DNA of 64,000 nt from Sorangium cellulosum So ce56 (lineage in GTDB: Bacteria > Myxococcota_A > Polyangia > Polyangiales > Polyangiaceae), in assembly GCF_000067165.1 (NCBI RefSeq), contig NC_010162.1, forward strand, positions 4,050,501 to 4,114,500, written 5' to 3'. Shown one piece after another: positions 34,298-42,341 of the stretch. Position 1 is the first letter of the stretch. Every line of letters begins with the position of its first letter. The translations under genes were made by a program, and so were the position numbers. The notes under the pieces are model-generated. The model did no database searches, had not been told where the DNA came from, and was given only the letters and a program-made list of their open reading frames with translations.

Positions 34298-35577
34298 GCG
34301 GCGGGCTCGCCGCCCGAGCTCGTCGAGGCGCTGCTCTGCCTCACGTCCGCGCCGCGCTCCGATGCGAGCGGGCGCGGCGGCGCCGCCGCGTGCTCTGTCA
34401 GGCCGCCCTGCTCGCCGGCCACCATCCCGGTCACGATGCGGTCGAGCACCGCGTCGAAGCGCAGGCGATTGAAGCGGGCTCCGCTCGCCAGCCAGTCGAT
34501 GTGCCCGCCCTTGCCCGGAAAATGGCCCACGATGTCCAGGTGGTCGGCCTTGCCGGCCCAGATGAGCTCCCCCCAGACCTGCGAGGCCAGCGGAACCACG
34601 CCGTCGTTGGCGTCCGGCGGCGGCAGCTCCCCGAGCACGCGCGCGAGCTTCTGCTCGATCGAGCCGTCATGGGAGCGACAAGGGTAGTGCTCGTTCAGGC
34701 GGGCGGTGATGTTCGACAGCGCGGTGAAGATGGCTGCCGACATCGCTCCCCACGGCGACCGGAGCGCCGACACCCAGTCGCGGACGGCGTTGCGCGGCGC
34801 GTACGTCGCGACGCTCTGGTACCGCAAGCCCGCGCGGTCCTCGAGGCCAGCGTGGAGGAGATCCATCGCCTCGGGCATGAGCTGGACGATGGCGCCCTGG
34901 TCGTCGCGCAAGAGCTTCAGCCAGGCGCGCAGCTCGCGGCTCGAGGCGTCGTCGAGCACGCGGATGAAGCTCTCGACCGCGCGATCGATGAGCTCGATCT
35001 CGAAGAAGCCGAGCTGCGCCCGGCCGAACGCGGCGACCAGCGCCGACGCGGCCGCGAGCGGCGGCGCGCCGAGCTTGAGGCCGGCCACCGTGAGCGCGGT
35101 GACGGCGTAGAGCAGGCGCTGGCCGCTCACCGTGGCGAAGAAGGCGGCGAGCGGGGTGCCGAAATGAGGCGTGTTGATGGTGGTGACGGACCGCAGCCGG
35201 CTCGTCCAGCCGAGCCGGCGGTGAGCGTTCCCGGGGAGCCGCGCCGTCGGCGAGGCGACGAGGCGAGCGTCCAGGCCTCCGGTCGAGTGGCCCACGATGT
35301 GGATGGGGCCGCCGTCGTCCCCGGCGCTCTCGTCCACGAGGCGGGCGAGCTTCGCCGCCCGGCGGAGGATGGAGGCCGTCGGGTGGACCTCGCAGACGTG
35401 GATCTCGACGATACGGCCGCGATCGCGGAACCGCTCCTCGATCGCGCGGATGAAGTGCTCGAAATACTCGAGGGAGGCGAGGGTCGCGAAGCCGAACATG
35501 CCCGGCGACAGGTAGACGCGCGTCTTCTGCACGCGCGGGAATGTGCCATGTCCGCCGGCCCTCCGCGGCATTTCCAT
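34294..35577 (-). CDS. Alpha/beta hydrolase, lipase-like
   Basis: 427 residues from ATG 35577; longer versions would cross into the divergent gene. The nucleophile elbow is GHSTGG at about 94-99, preceded by an oxyanion-region YLSPGMFGF near 24 and followed by TTINTPHFGTPLAAF. This pattern is seen in triacylglycerol lipase and PGAP1-like hydrolases. A probable catalytic Asp and His lie in NDGVVPLASQ and the GHFPGKGGHIDW segment near the end. No signal peptide, so it is probably cytoplasmic or membrane-associated. Its stop overlaps the uracil-DNA glycosylase start (GTGA). Substrate unknown. Confidence 0.87.
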   Translation of the reverse strand: MEMPRRAGGHGTFPRVQKTRVYLSPGMFGFATLASLEYFEHFIRAIEERFRDRGRIVEIHVCEVHPTASILRRAAKLARLVDESAGDDGGPIHIVGHSTGGLDARLVASPTARLPGNAHRRLGWTSRLRSVTTINTPHFGTPLAAFFATVSGQRLLYAVTALTVAGLKLGAPPLAAASALVAAFGRAQLGFFEIELIDRAVESFIRVLDDASSRELRAWLKLLRDDQGAIVQLMPEAMDLLHAGLEDRAGLRYQSVATYAPRNAVRDWVSALRSPWGAMSAAIFTALSNITARLNEHYPCRSHDGSIEQKLARVLGELPPPDANDGVVPLASQVWGELIWAGKADHLDIVGHFPGKGGHIDWLASGARFNRLRFDAVLDRIVTGMVAGEQGGLTEHAAAPPRPLASERGADVRQSSASTSSGGEPAA

Positions 35578-35613
35578 CGCCGCCCGCGCCTGCGACCGTG
35601 ACAGCCGGGCGGC

Positions 35614-36876
35614 GTGAAGAAGCGGCGGCATGCCGGCGGCAAATCCGGCTACCCTGCGATCGTGGACGACCCCAGCGCGCGGGAGATCGAGGCGGCTGTA
35701 CAGGAGGCCCTGGGCCTGTTTGGAACATCGGGCTCGGTGAGCGTGCAGGGACGCCAGATCGCGCTGCGTGGGCGCGGTGCGCCCGTGGCCATCGATCTGG
35801 AGCAGCTGGTCGAGCAGTGGCCGCTTCTGCCACAAGAGCTACGCACGCGTAAGGCGTCCGACATCGCGCGGCGGCTCGCTCAGGCGCACCGCTCGGTGAG
35901 CTCGCTCGCGCCGCCAGCGCCGGCCGCCCGGGTCCGGCCAGCGCGGCACCTCGTGATCCCCGTCGGCGTGCTCGCGCTGGTGATCGTCGGCGCGCTCTTC
36001 GCGTCGCGCATGCTCCGATCGCGAGAGGCCCCGGCCGCGTCGCCCACGGAGCCGGAGACGACCGCCGGCGAGGACGCGGCGCGGAACGCGCGCACCTGCG
36101 AGGCCGCGCGCAAGCGGATCTACGCCGGGGCTTCCATGGGGCCCTTCGAGCTCGCGGGCTGGGTCGCCGAGCTCTGGCTGGCGATGCCGCGCGGCGCCGC
36201 TGCAGAAGAGGTCGCCGCCGGCGCCGGGGAGCCAGCAGCCCTGGCCGCCGAGTCCGTGGGGCTCGGCGCGCTCATCGCGCAGGGCAAGCTGACGGCGGGC
36301 GCCGACGCCGAGCTCGCCGCGATCACCGACGGGGCCGTGGAGATCGTCCCCGGGTTCGATGCGGAGGAGGCAAGGCGCTCTCCGTCGTGGCGCGCGATCA
36401 CCGCGCGCTTCTCCGGCGGATACGCGCGGGCATACTTCGATCCTGCGCACCGGGCGCGCTTCGTCGCGCTCGGCGATCGCATGGCCGACGCGGCCGCCGC
36501 GGCGCTGGGCGCCCTGTACGCGCGCTGCGCGCACCTGCCCTACCACGACGCCGGCGCCTGGTTCCGCGGCTCGGATCCGGCGACGGCGGCGACGGCGCTC
36601 GTCTATGCGTCCGGACTCTTCGCCGAGATGTCGGCGGTCGATCGAGGGGCGCTCGCCGCGCTGCCAGGGGTGGGGCCGATCGACGCCTTGCGCGGCGCAG
36701 GCGCCTCGCTCGACGCGGCGAGCCTGGGGAAGCTGGTGGGGGCGCACGGCGGGGGCATCACCAAGGGCGGGACAGGCGCGGTCGTCATCACGTTCCCCGT
36801 CGGCGGGCCGACCCGGGCGACGACCGCGAGCCGCACCGTCGCGCGCAAGCTGCAGGTCGGCGTGGGCCAGGAGTGA
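35614..36876 (+). CDS. Single-span membrane protein of unknown function
   Basis: 420 residues if read from GTG 35614; a second GTG at 35662 (V-D-D-P-S) would leave more room for the divergent promoter and is a fair alternative. Residues 1-110 are a soluble cytoplasmic domain (SAREIEAAVQEALGLFG, IDLEQLVEQWPLLP). One membrane helix lies at ~112-134 (HLVIPVGVLALVIVGALFA). The ~285-residue remainder is helical and rich in Ala/Gly, with FELAGWVAELWLAMPRG and GYARAYFDPAHRARFVALGDRM. No recognised family. It is transcribed divergently from the hydrolase and ends 4 bp from the stop of apt. Confidence 0.72.
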   Translation: MKKRRHAGGKSGYPAIVDDPSAREIEAAVQEALGLFGTSGSVSVQGRQIALRGRGAPVAIDLEQLVEQWPLLPQELRTRKASDIARRLAQAHRSVSSLAPPAPAARVRPARHLVIPVGVLALVIVGALFASRMLRSREAPAASPTEPETTAGEDAARNARTCEAARKRIYAGASMGPFELAGWVAELWLAMPRGAAAEEVAAGAGEPAALAAESVGLGALIAQGKLTAGADAELAAITDGAVEIVPGFDAEEARRSPSWRAITARFSGGYARAYFDPAHRARFVALGDRMADAAAAALGALYARCAHLPYHDAGAWFRGSDPATAATALVYASGLFAEMSAVDRGALAALPGVGPIDALRGAGASLDAASLGKLVGAHGGGITKGGTGAVVITFPVGGPTRATTASRTVARKLQVGVGQE

Positions 36877-36880
36877 ACGC

Positions 36881-37459
36881 TCACTCGCCCGCGGCGAAGT
36901 GCACGATCGAGAAGACCGGCGCCGCGTCGCCGGCGCGCTCCGCGAGGAGCGCACGACCGCCGAGGAAATCGAGCTCGACGACGAAGGCGAAGCCGGCGAC
37001 CTCGCCGCCCTGCTTGCGCGCGAGCTCGGCCGCGGCCGAGGCCGTGCCGCCGGTCGCGAGCAGATCGTCCACGATCAGGACCCTGGCCCCCGGCCTGATC
37101 GAGCCCTTGTGCATCTCGAGCTCTGCCGTGCCGTATTCGAGCGCGTACGCCACGCGATCGGTCGCGGCCGGGAGCTTGCCTGGCTTGCGCACGGGCACGA
37201 AGCTGGCGTTGAGCCGGGCCGACAGCGCGCCGCCGAAGATGAAGCCCCGGGACTCGACGCCGACCACGACGTCGACGTGCTCGCCGACGAAGCGCTGGGC
37301 CAGGAGATCGAGCGTGATGTGGAGCGCCCGCGGATCCGCGAGGAGCGGCGTGATGTCCTTGAAGAGGATCCCGGGCTTCGGAAAATCCGGGACGTTCCGG
37401 AGGTGCGCCTTGAGATAACGGAGCGCGTGCTCGGAGGGCAGGGCGTCGTGATTGAACAT
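36881..37459 (-). CDS. apt: Adenine phosphoribosyltransferase
   Basis: 192 residues from ATG 37459 (MFNHDAL); an upstream GTG would add an implausible leader. It makes AMP from adenine and PRPP, salvaging adenine. Family marks are RNVPDFPKPGILFKDITPLL near the N-terminus, VVGVESRGFIFG, and the PRPP loop VLIVDDLLATGGT. It lies 65 bp downstream of surE on the same strand, an adjacency of nucleotide-salvage genes that suggests one operon. Confidence 0.95.
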   Translation of the reverse strand: MFNHDALPSEHALRYLKAHLRNVPDFPKPGILFKDITPLLADPRALHITLDLLAQRFVGEHVDVVVGVESRGFIFGGALSARLNASFVPVRKPGKLPAATDRVAYALEYGTAELEMHKGSIRPGARVLIVDDLLATGGTASAAAELARKQGGEVAGFAFVVELDFLGGRALLAERAGDAAPVFSIVHFAAGE

Positions 37460-37524
37460 GACGCCGAGCGTAGGCGAGCGCATTCGAGCCGGAAAGCGCT
37501 CCACGCGTCGCGACGCGCGCTACG

Positions 37525-38301
37525 TCAGGGGATGGGGCCGTCGTTGAGCTCCGCGGCGAGGAGGCCTGCGATGCCCTCGTGCTGCGCGGCGAAGAGGTCG
37601 AGGGTCAGCGGCGTGACGCTGACGGCCCCTGCGTCGTAGGCCTCGGTGTCCGAGCCGGGGACGAGGTCGTGGCGTACGCCCGCGCCGCCGATCCAGAGGT
37701 ACTCGTGCCCGCGCGGATCCCGGCGGAAGATCACCTCTTCGGTGTACAAGCGCGCGCCCATGCGCGTGGCTCGCACGGGCCAGCTGCTGCCCGCGGGGAT
37801 GTTGACATTGAGCAGCGGCGCTGGCCGGCGTCCCTCCTGCCCGGCGGCGCGGTGGAGGGCGAGGGCGAGCTTGACGCCGAGCGCCGCTGCGGCCGGGAGC
37901 GACGCGCCTGCATCGGCGGAGAGCGCGATCGAGGGGACGCCGCGGAGCGCTCCTTCGCGCGCGGCGGCCACGGTGCCCGAGTAGAAGATGTCGGCGCCCA
38001 GGTTGAGCCCGTGGTTCATGCCCGACACGACCAGATCGGGGCGCCGCGGCAGCACGCGCGTGCCGGCGTGAAGGGCGACGTAGATGCAGTCGGCGGGCGT
38101 CCCGTCGACCGCGAACACGCCGGGCGCAGCCTCCAGCAGCCGGAGGACGCGGTGCAGGCTCAGGGAGTGGCTCGTCGCGCTCTGGTTGACCGCGGGGGCG
38201 CACACCACCACGTCGGCGTGCCGGGCGAGCTCGTCCCGCACCGCGGTCAGACCCGGCGCTGAGTAGCCGTCATCGTTGGAGAGGAGGATCAGAGGGCGCA
38301 T
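37525..38301 (-). CDS. surE: 5'/3'-nucleotidase SurE
   Basis: 258 residues from ATG 38301. SurE dephosphorylates nucleoside monophosphates and short polyphosphate. The metal site Asp-Asp is in LLSNDDGYSAPGL at residues ~6-18, with PAVNQSATSHSLSL, DGTPADCIYVAL and the SGMNHGLNLG loop following. Length is standard. It lies 24 bp after an aldehyde dehydrogenase gene and 65 bp before apt, all on the minus strand. SurE/Apt together connect AMP breakdown and adenine re-use. Confidence 0.95.
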   Translation of the reverse strand: MRPLILLSNDDGYSAPGLTAVRDELARHADVVVCAPAVNQSATSHSLSLHRVLRLLEAAPGVFAVDGTPADCIYVALHAGTRVLPRRPDLVVSGMNHGLNLGADIFYSGTVAAAREGALRGVPSIALSADAGASLPAAAALGVKLALALHRAAGQEGRRPAPLLNVNIPAGSSWPVRATRMGARLYTEEVIFRRDPRGHEYLWIGGAGVRHDLVPGSDTEAYDAGAVSVTPLTLDLFAAQHEGIAGLLAAELNDGPIP

Positions 38302-38325
38302 GCGTTCGTTCGATGGGTCTCTGGA

Positions 38326-39939
38326 TCAGCGACCGAGCAGGCGCCTCGCGAGCGCGGCGACGAGCTCGACGAGGGCGCTGACGCGGCCGAACCATCTCGC
38401 TCCACCTCGCGCCCGCGCCATCGCGAAGGCCACCGTCCGGAGCGCGGGCGTATAAGGGTACCACCACAGCTCGCTCTTCGCCCTGCTGCGGTCCTCGAGC
38501 AAGAAGCGCGGCCGCGTGAGCTCCGCGAGCGCGTGTGGGCTGCTCGTGACGCCGTAGCCGCTGTCGCCCGCCCCCGTCCACGGCGCGGCCGGGAGCGCGC
38601 CCGTGAAGCCGTGGTTGTTGATCGTCACCACGCCGGAGCGCAGCCGTCGCGCGAGCGCGTGGGCCCGCTCGTAGCCGCGGGTCCAGAGGCTGGTCGTGAG
38701 CGCGAAGCGGGACGCGTTGGTGCGCGCGATCGCCTCCTCGGCGTCCTTCACCACGATGATGGGGAGAACGGGGCCGAACGTCTCCTCCAGGAGCAGCGGC
38801 GTGTCCTCGCGCTCCACCTTGAGGACCGTCGGCGGGAAGGCGAGCGAGCCCTCTTCCGGCGCGCCGCCGGCGAGGATCTCCGCCCCGCCCTCGACGGCCG
38901 CCTCGAGCTGATGCCGCACGATCTCCGCCTGCCGCGCCGTCGTCATCACGCCGACGTCGATGCCGGCTCGGAGCTGCCCCGTGAGCGCGATGACGCGCGC
39001 GATGAAGCGGTCCGCGATCGCCTGCTCGACGTAGACGCGCTCGATGGCGGCGCAGTTCTGTCCGGCGTTCGTGAAGGCGCCCCAGAGGACGCCGCGCGCG
39101 GCGCGCTCCAGATCGCAGTCGCCGAGGACGATGGCGCTGTCCTTCCCGCCGAGCTCCAGGGACGTCGGGATGAGGCGCTCGGCGCACGCGACGGCGATCT
39201 TCTTGCCGGTGGCGACGCTGCCGGTGAAGACGACGAGATCGACGCCGGCCCCGACGAGCGCGGCGCCGACGTCGCTGCCGCCCTGCGCGACGGCGAGGAC
39301 GCCGTCCGGGAGCAGCCCGTCGAACAGCGAGGTGACGAGCGCGCCGGAGCGCGGCGTGACCTCGCTCGGCTTGAAGACGACGGCGTTGCCCGCGAGCAGC
39401 GCCGGCACGATCGTGCGCAGCGGGATCGCGACAGGGTAGTTCCAGGGCGTGATGAGCGCGACGACGCCGCGCGGATCCCTCTGGATGCGCCCGACCTTGC
39501 CGGGGTAGGCGAGCGGGTCGAGCGCGACGGGGGAGTCGTCGAGGAGCTCCTCGATGGACCGGGTCCAGTAGTCGATGAGATCCGCGTTCGGGAGCACTTC
39601 AGCGAGCGCGGCCTCCTCGATCGGCTTGCCGCACTCGCGGTGCACGAGCGTCGCGATCTCCTCGGCCCGCGCGAGCAGGCGGTTCTTGACGCGCGCGATG
39701 AGCTCGGCGCGCTCCCTGATCGGGACCTCCGCCCAGGCGATCTGCGCCGCCCGCGCGCTGGCGACGATCGTCGCGAGGGCGCTGAGCTCTGTCTCTGCCA
39801 CGCCGTCGAGGGGCGCTCCCCCTGCCGGGCTGCGCAGAGAGAAGGGACCGGAGCGCGCTACCCTGGCGGGCGCCGACGACGCCGCGTCGCCAGCTGCGGC
39901 GCCGGCCTCGTGGGGAAGGGGAGTCGTCTCGGAAGCCAT
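38326..39939 (-). CDS. NAD(P)-dependent aldehyde dehydrogenase
   Basis: 537 residues from ATG 39939. The catalytic core is complete: GVVALITPWNYPVA, VVFKPSEVTP, FTGSVATGKKIA, ELGGKD with the general-base Glu near 262, NAGQNC with the nucleophile Cys296, and EETFGPVLPI. The first ~35 residues are a disordered Ala-rich extension, and the last ~50 (SELWWYPYTPALRTVAFAMARA, then an Arg/Leu-rich tail) resemble the C-termini of fatty-aldehyde-type dehydrogenases that associate with membranes. It oxidises aldehydes to acids; substrate is not fixed by context. It is the first gene of a likely ALDH-surE-apt unit. Confidence 0.94.
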   Translation of the reverse strand: MASETTPLPHEAGAAAGDAASSAPARVARSGPFSLRSPAGGAPLDGVAETELSALATIVASARAAQIAWAEVPIRERAELIARVKNRLLARAEEIATLVHRECGKPIEEAALAEVLPNADLIDYWTRSIEELLDDSPVALDPLAYPGKVGRIQRDPRGVVALITPWNYPVAIPLRTIVPALLAGNAVVFKPSEVTPRSGALVTSLFDGLLPDGVLAVAQGGSDVGAALVGAGVDLVVFTGSVATGKKIAVACAERLIPTSLELGGKDSAIVLGDCDLERAARGVLWGAFTNAGQNCAAIERVYVEQAIADRFIARVIALTGQLRAGIDVGVMTTARQAEIVRHQLEAAVEGGAEILAGGAPEEGSLAFPPTVLKVEREDTPLLLEETFGPVLPIIVVKDAEEAIARTNASRFALTTSLWTRGYERAHALARRLRSGVVTINNHGFTGALPAAPWTGAGDSGYGVTSSPHALAELTRPRFLLEDRSRAKSELWWYPYTPALRTVAFAMARARGGARWFGRVSALVELVAALARRLLGR

Positions 39940-40038
39940 CGGGCGCGGAGCCTAGCACCGCGCTCCTGCCCCTCGGCATGGGGCATGTCGCGACCCTAGG
40001 GAGCAGACCCCGACCGGACCGGCCGGGGGCGCGGGTTT

Positions 40039-42243
40039 CTACGGAGCGGGATCAGGCGCAGGCGCGGTCTCTTCAGCGGGCGTGGGCGCAGCGCCCTCAC
40101 CGTCCGGGGTGGCGGTGCCGGCGGGGCTGCCTTTCCGCTTCGTGGAGCGGTCGGGCGTCGGGCTCGCCGCGGAGGGCGTGATCGACACGACCGTTTGCTT
40201 GCGGCAACCGACGATGACCGCCTGGCCGGCGGAGAGCCACGCGGGGGTCGACGTCTTCTCCGTCGTCAGCTTGCCGAGCCGCACGTAACGCGTCCCGCAA
40301 GGCACGTCGAGCGTCTCTCCGGTGCTTCCCGCGAGCGAGCCGTTCACATACACCGACGCGCGCTCTGGCGAATTGACCGTCAGGTGGCCCCGGCTCGGCG
40401 GCAGATCCTCGGCCTTGCCTGCGGCCGGCGCAGCGCTCGCCTCGGGTGCAGCGCTCGCCTCGGGCGCGGCGCTCGCTTCGGGCGCAGCGCTCGCTGCCGG
40501 CGTCGCGGTCTCGGCCGCGGACGGCGCAGCGGGCGCCGTCTCGGTGGGCGCGGCGGTCGGCGTCGGCGCAGTGGCCGGCGGCTGCGCGGTCGCGCCCTGG
40601 GTCGCTCCCGGAGGCGTGTCGACGTTGGGGAGGGGCGCGGGCTCGGGGTCAGACGCGCTGAGCCGGTACGCGACCGCTGCGCCGCCCACGAGGAGCGCCA
40701 CGGCGGCGATCACGATGCCCACGCGGGAGCGCGGGCGCGGCGGCGGTCGCACGGTGATGCCGGCGTCCGCGGCGGGCCGCGCCGTGACGTGGTCGGAAGG
40801 CTTCACGTCCTTGTCGGCCGGGAGGGGCGGGTCCTTGGTGATGACCTTCGGGAGAAGGTCGCGGTCGGCCGCCTTCGGCCTGGACCTGCGATCCGCTTCG
40901 TCGCCCGCGTCTCTTGACAGCGTTCCGGGCGATGCATCGCCGGCCTCTTCCGCGACCGAGCGCGCGACGGCCTGGGCTTCGGACCGGGCGGAACGGACGG
41001 CCGTCTCCTCGTCTTCGAGGCCCTCGGGGCGAGAACGAATGACGGTGGGCTCGTCCTCGAGCATGCCGCGGATCACGGTCGGCTCGTCGTCGACCATCTC
41101 GCGGCTGAACTCTCGCTCGGTGGCAGGCTCCCCCATCGCGCGCCGCGTGGCGGCGGCGATCGGATCCGGCGCCTTGGGGGTGACCGGCTCACCAGAAGAG
41201 GACGGCCCACGGGCAGTGACCGCATCGAGCGCGGAGGCGTCGTCCGCGGCGGCCGACGCGATCGCGGCGTGTGCCTCCGCGCGGGGTCTGCGCTCCGCGC
41301 GCGCCTCGGCGTCCGGCGCCGCCCTGCGCTCGGCCGGGAGCTTCAGCGCGGCAGCGGGCTTCTGGCCGGGTTCCGGCTCGTCGGGGAGGAGCCCTGCGAA
41401 CGAGAGCTCGCTGTCGCCCTCCGCGACCTTCGGCCGCGCAGCGACGTCCTCGTGAGGGAAGAACGGCTTCGTCTCTGCGCGCGGGCTGGAGCCCCGGGCC
41501 GGGGGCACCGCCGGGCCTGCAGCGGGCGCGTCCTTGCCCAGGGCAGCTGACCTGGCCGCAGGCGCCGTGACCTTGGCCGCGGTCCTGGCTGCCTCTCTCG
41601 GCTTCAGCTCGGCCGCCTCCGCGGGAGGGCGGAAGGTCTCCTGAGCACCGGCGGGGGGGCCGGCGTCAGCCCGCGGGAGATCGATCGAGGCGGCGGGCCT
41701 CGCGACCGGCTTCCCGGGTGAGCTGGGAGGCGGCGCAGGGTTGCGCGCCGGCGTCGCCGCTGCCGGCTTGACGGCCGCGGCCTTGACCCCGCTCGCTGCG
41801 GGCGTGGCTGCTGCGGCCGCCTTCACCGGCGGCTGTTGCGGCGTCTTCGCCGGAGATTGCTGCGGTGCCTTCGCGGCCGCTGCCGGCTGCTTCGCGGCGC
41901 TGGCCGCCGCGGTCTGCGATGCCTGCGCGGCCGCCGGGCTGAAGGCGTCGATGCCACCGACATCGTCCAGGACGGGCTCGATGGCGCGCGGCGCAGACGG
42001 CCCGCTCGTGGCGACCGCGCTGGCCGCCGCTGCCGGCCGTGCTTCGTTCGCCGGCGAGCTGAATCTGGGGTCGGGCGAGGCCGCGCCCGCCGTGTCGTTG
42101 GCGATGGCGCCGGGCGCCTCGCCGCGATGCGGGACGAGCTCGGCGGAGGCCGCGAGCTGCGCCCGGGTGCGAGGCGCAGCGGCGTTCCGCTGCACCCGGT
42201 GGAGGAGCGCTTCGAGGGTGGCGACTTTTTCGGCGACGTTCAC
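40039..42243 (-). CDS. Disordered single-span membrane protein with C-terminal PEGA-type domain
   Basis: 734 residues from GTG 42243. After a short helical start (VNVAEKVATLEALLHRVQRN) come ~480 residues of Ala/Pro/Lys/Glu-rich disorder, including a block with repeated DEPTVIR phrases near 385-410, possible phospho-threonine/FHA-type peptides. One membrane helix lies at ~503-524 (VGIVIAAVALLVGGAAVAY). A Pro/Thr/Ala linker with EASAAP repeats leads to a ~45-residue PEGA-like beta domain (GHLTVNSPERASVYVNGSLA) at about 617-660. The DEPTVIR pattern often accompanies kinase signalling in myxobacteria, so it may be a kinase substrate or scaffold; that is inference. Confidence 0.78.
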   Translation of the reverse strand: MNVAEKVATLEALLHRVQRNAAAPRTRAQLAASAELVPHRGEAPGAIANDTAGAASPDPRFSSPANEARPAAAASAVATSGPSAPRAIEPVLDDVGGIDAFSPAAAQASQTAAASAAKQPAAAAKAPQQSPAKTPQQPPVKAAAAATPAASGVKAAAVKPAAATPARNPAPPPSSPGKPVARPAASIDLPRADAGPPAGAQETFRPPAEAAELKPREAARTAAKVTAPAARSAALGKDAPAAGPAVPPARGSSPRAETKPFFPHEDVAARPKVAEGDSELSFAGLLPDEPEPGQKPAAALKLPAERRAAPDAEARAERRPRAEAHAAIASAAADDASALDAVTARGPSSSGEPVTPKAPDPIAAATRRAMGEPATEREFSREMVDDEPTVIRGMLEDEPTVIRSRPEGLEDEETAVRSARSEAQAVARSVAEEAGDASPGTLSRDAGDEADRRSRPKAADRDLLPKVITKDPPLPADKDVKPSDHVTARPAADAGITVRPPPRPRSRVGIVIAAVALLVGGAAVAYRLSASDPEPAPLPNVDTPPGATQGATAQPPATAPTPTAAPTETAPAAPSAAETATPAASAAPEASAAPEASAAPEASAAPAAGKAEDLPPSRGHLTVNSPERASVYVNGSLAGSTGETLDVPCGTRYVRLGKLTTEKTSTPAWLSAGQAVIVGCRKQTVVSITPSAASPTPDRSTKRKGSPAGTATPDGEGAAPTPAEETAPAPDPAP
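40430..40501. repeat. 18-bp tandem repeat, four copies, in the PEGA-protein gene
   Basis: Units begin at 40430, 40448, 40466 and 40484; the first two differ at one base, the third at three and the last more. They encode the EASAAP linker units on the minus strand. Confidence 0.8.
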
Positions 42244-42341
42244 GCCGCGCCAGCATATCGCGGCTCGGCGCTCGTTACATCATTCGCGGTGAAGGGGCGC
42301 GATCGGGCGGGCTCATCGGCGGAAAATCCCGCCGGAAGGGG

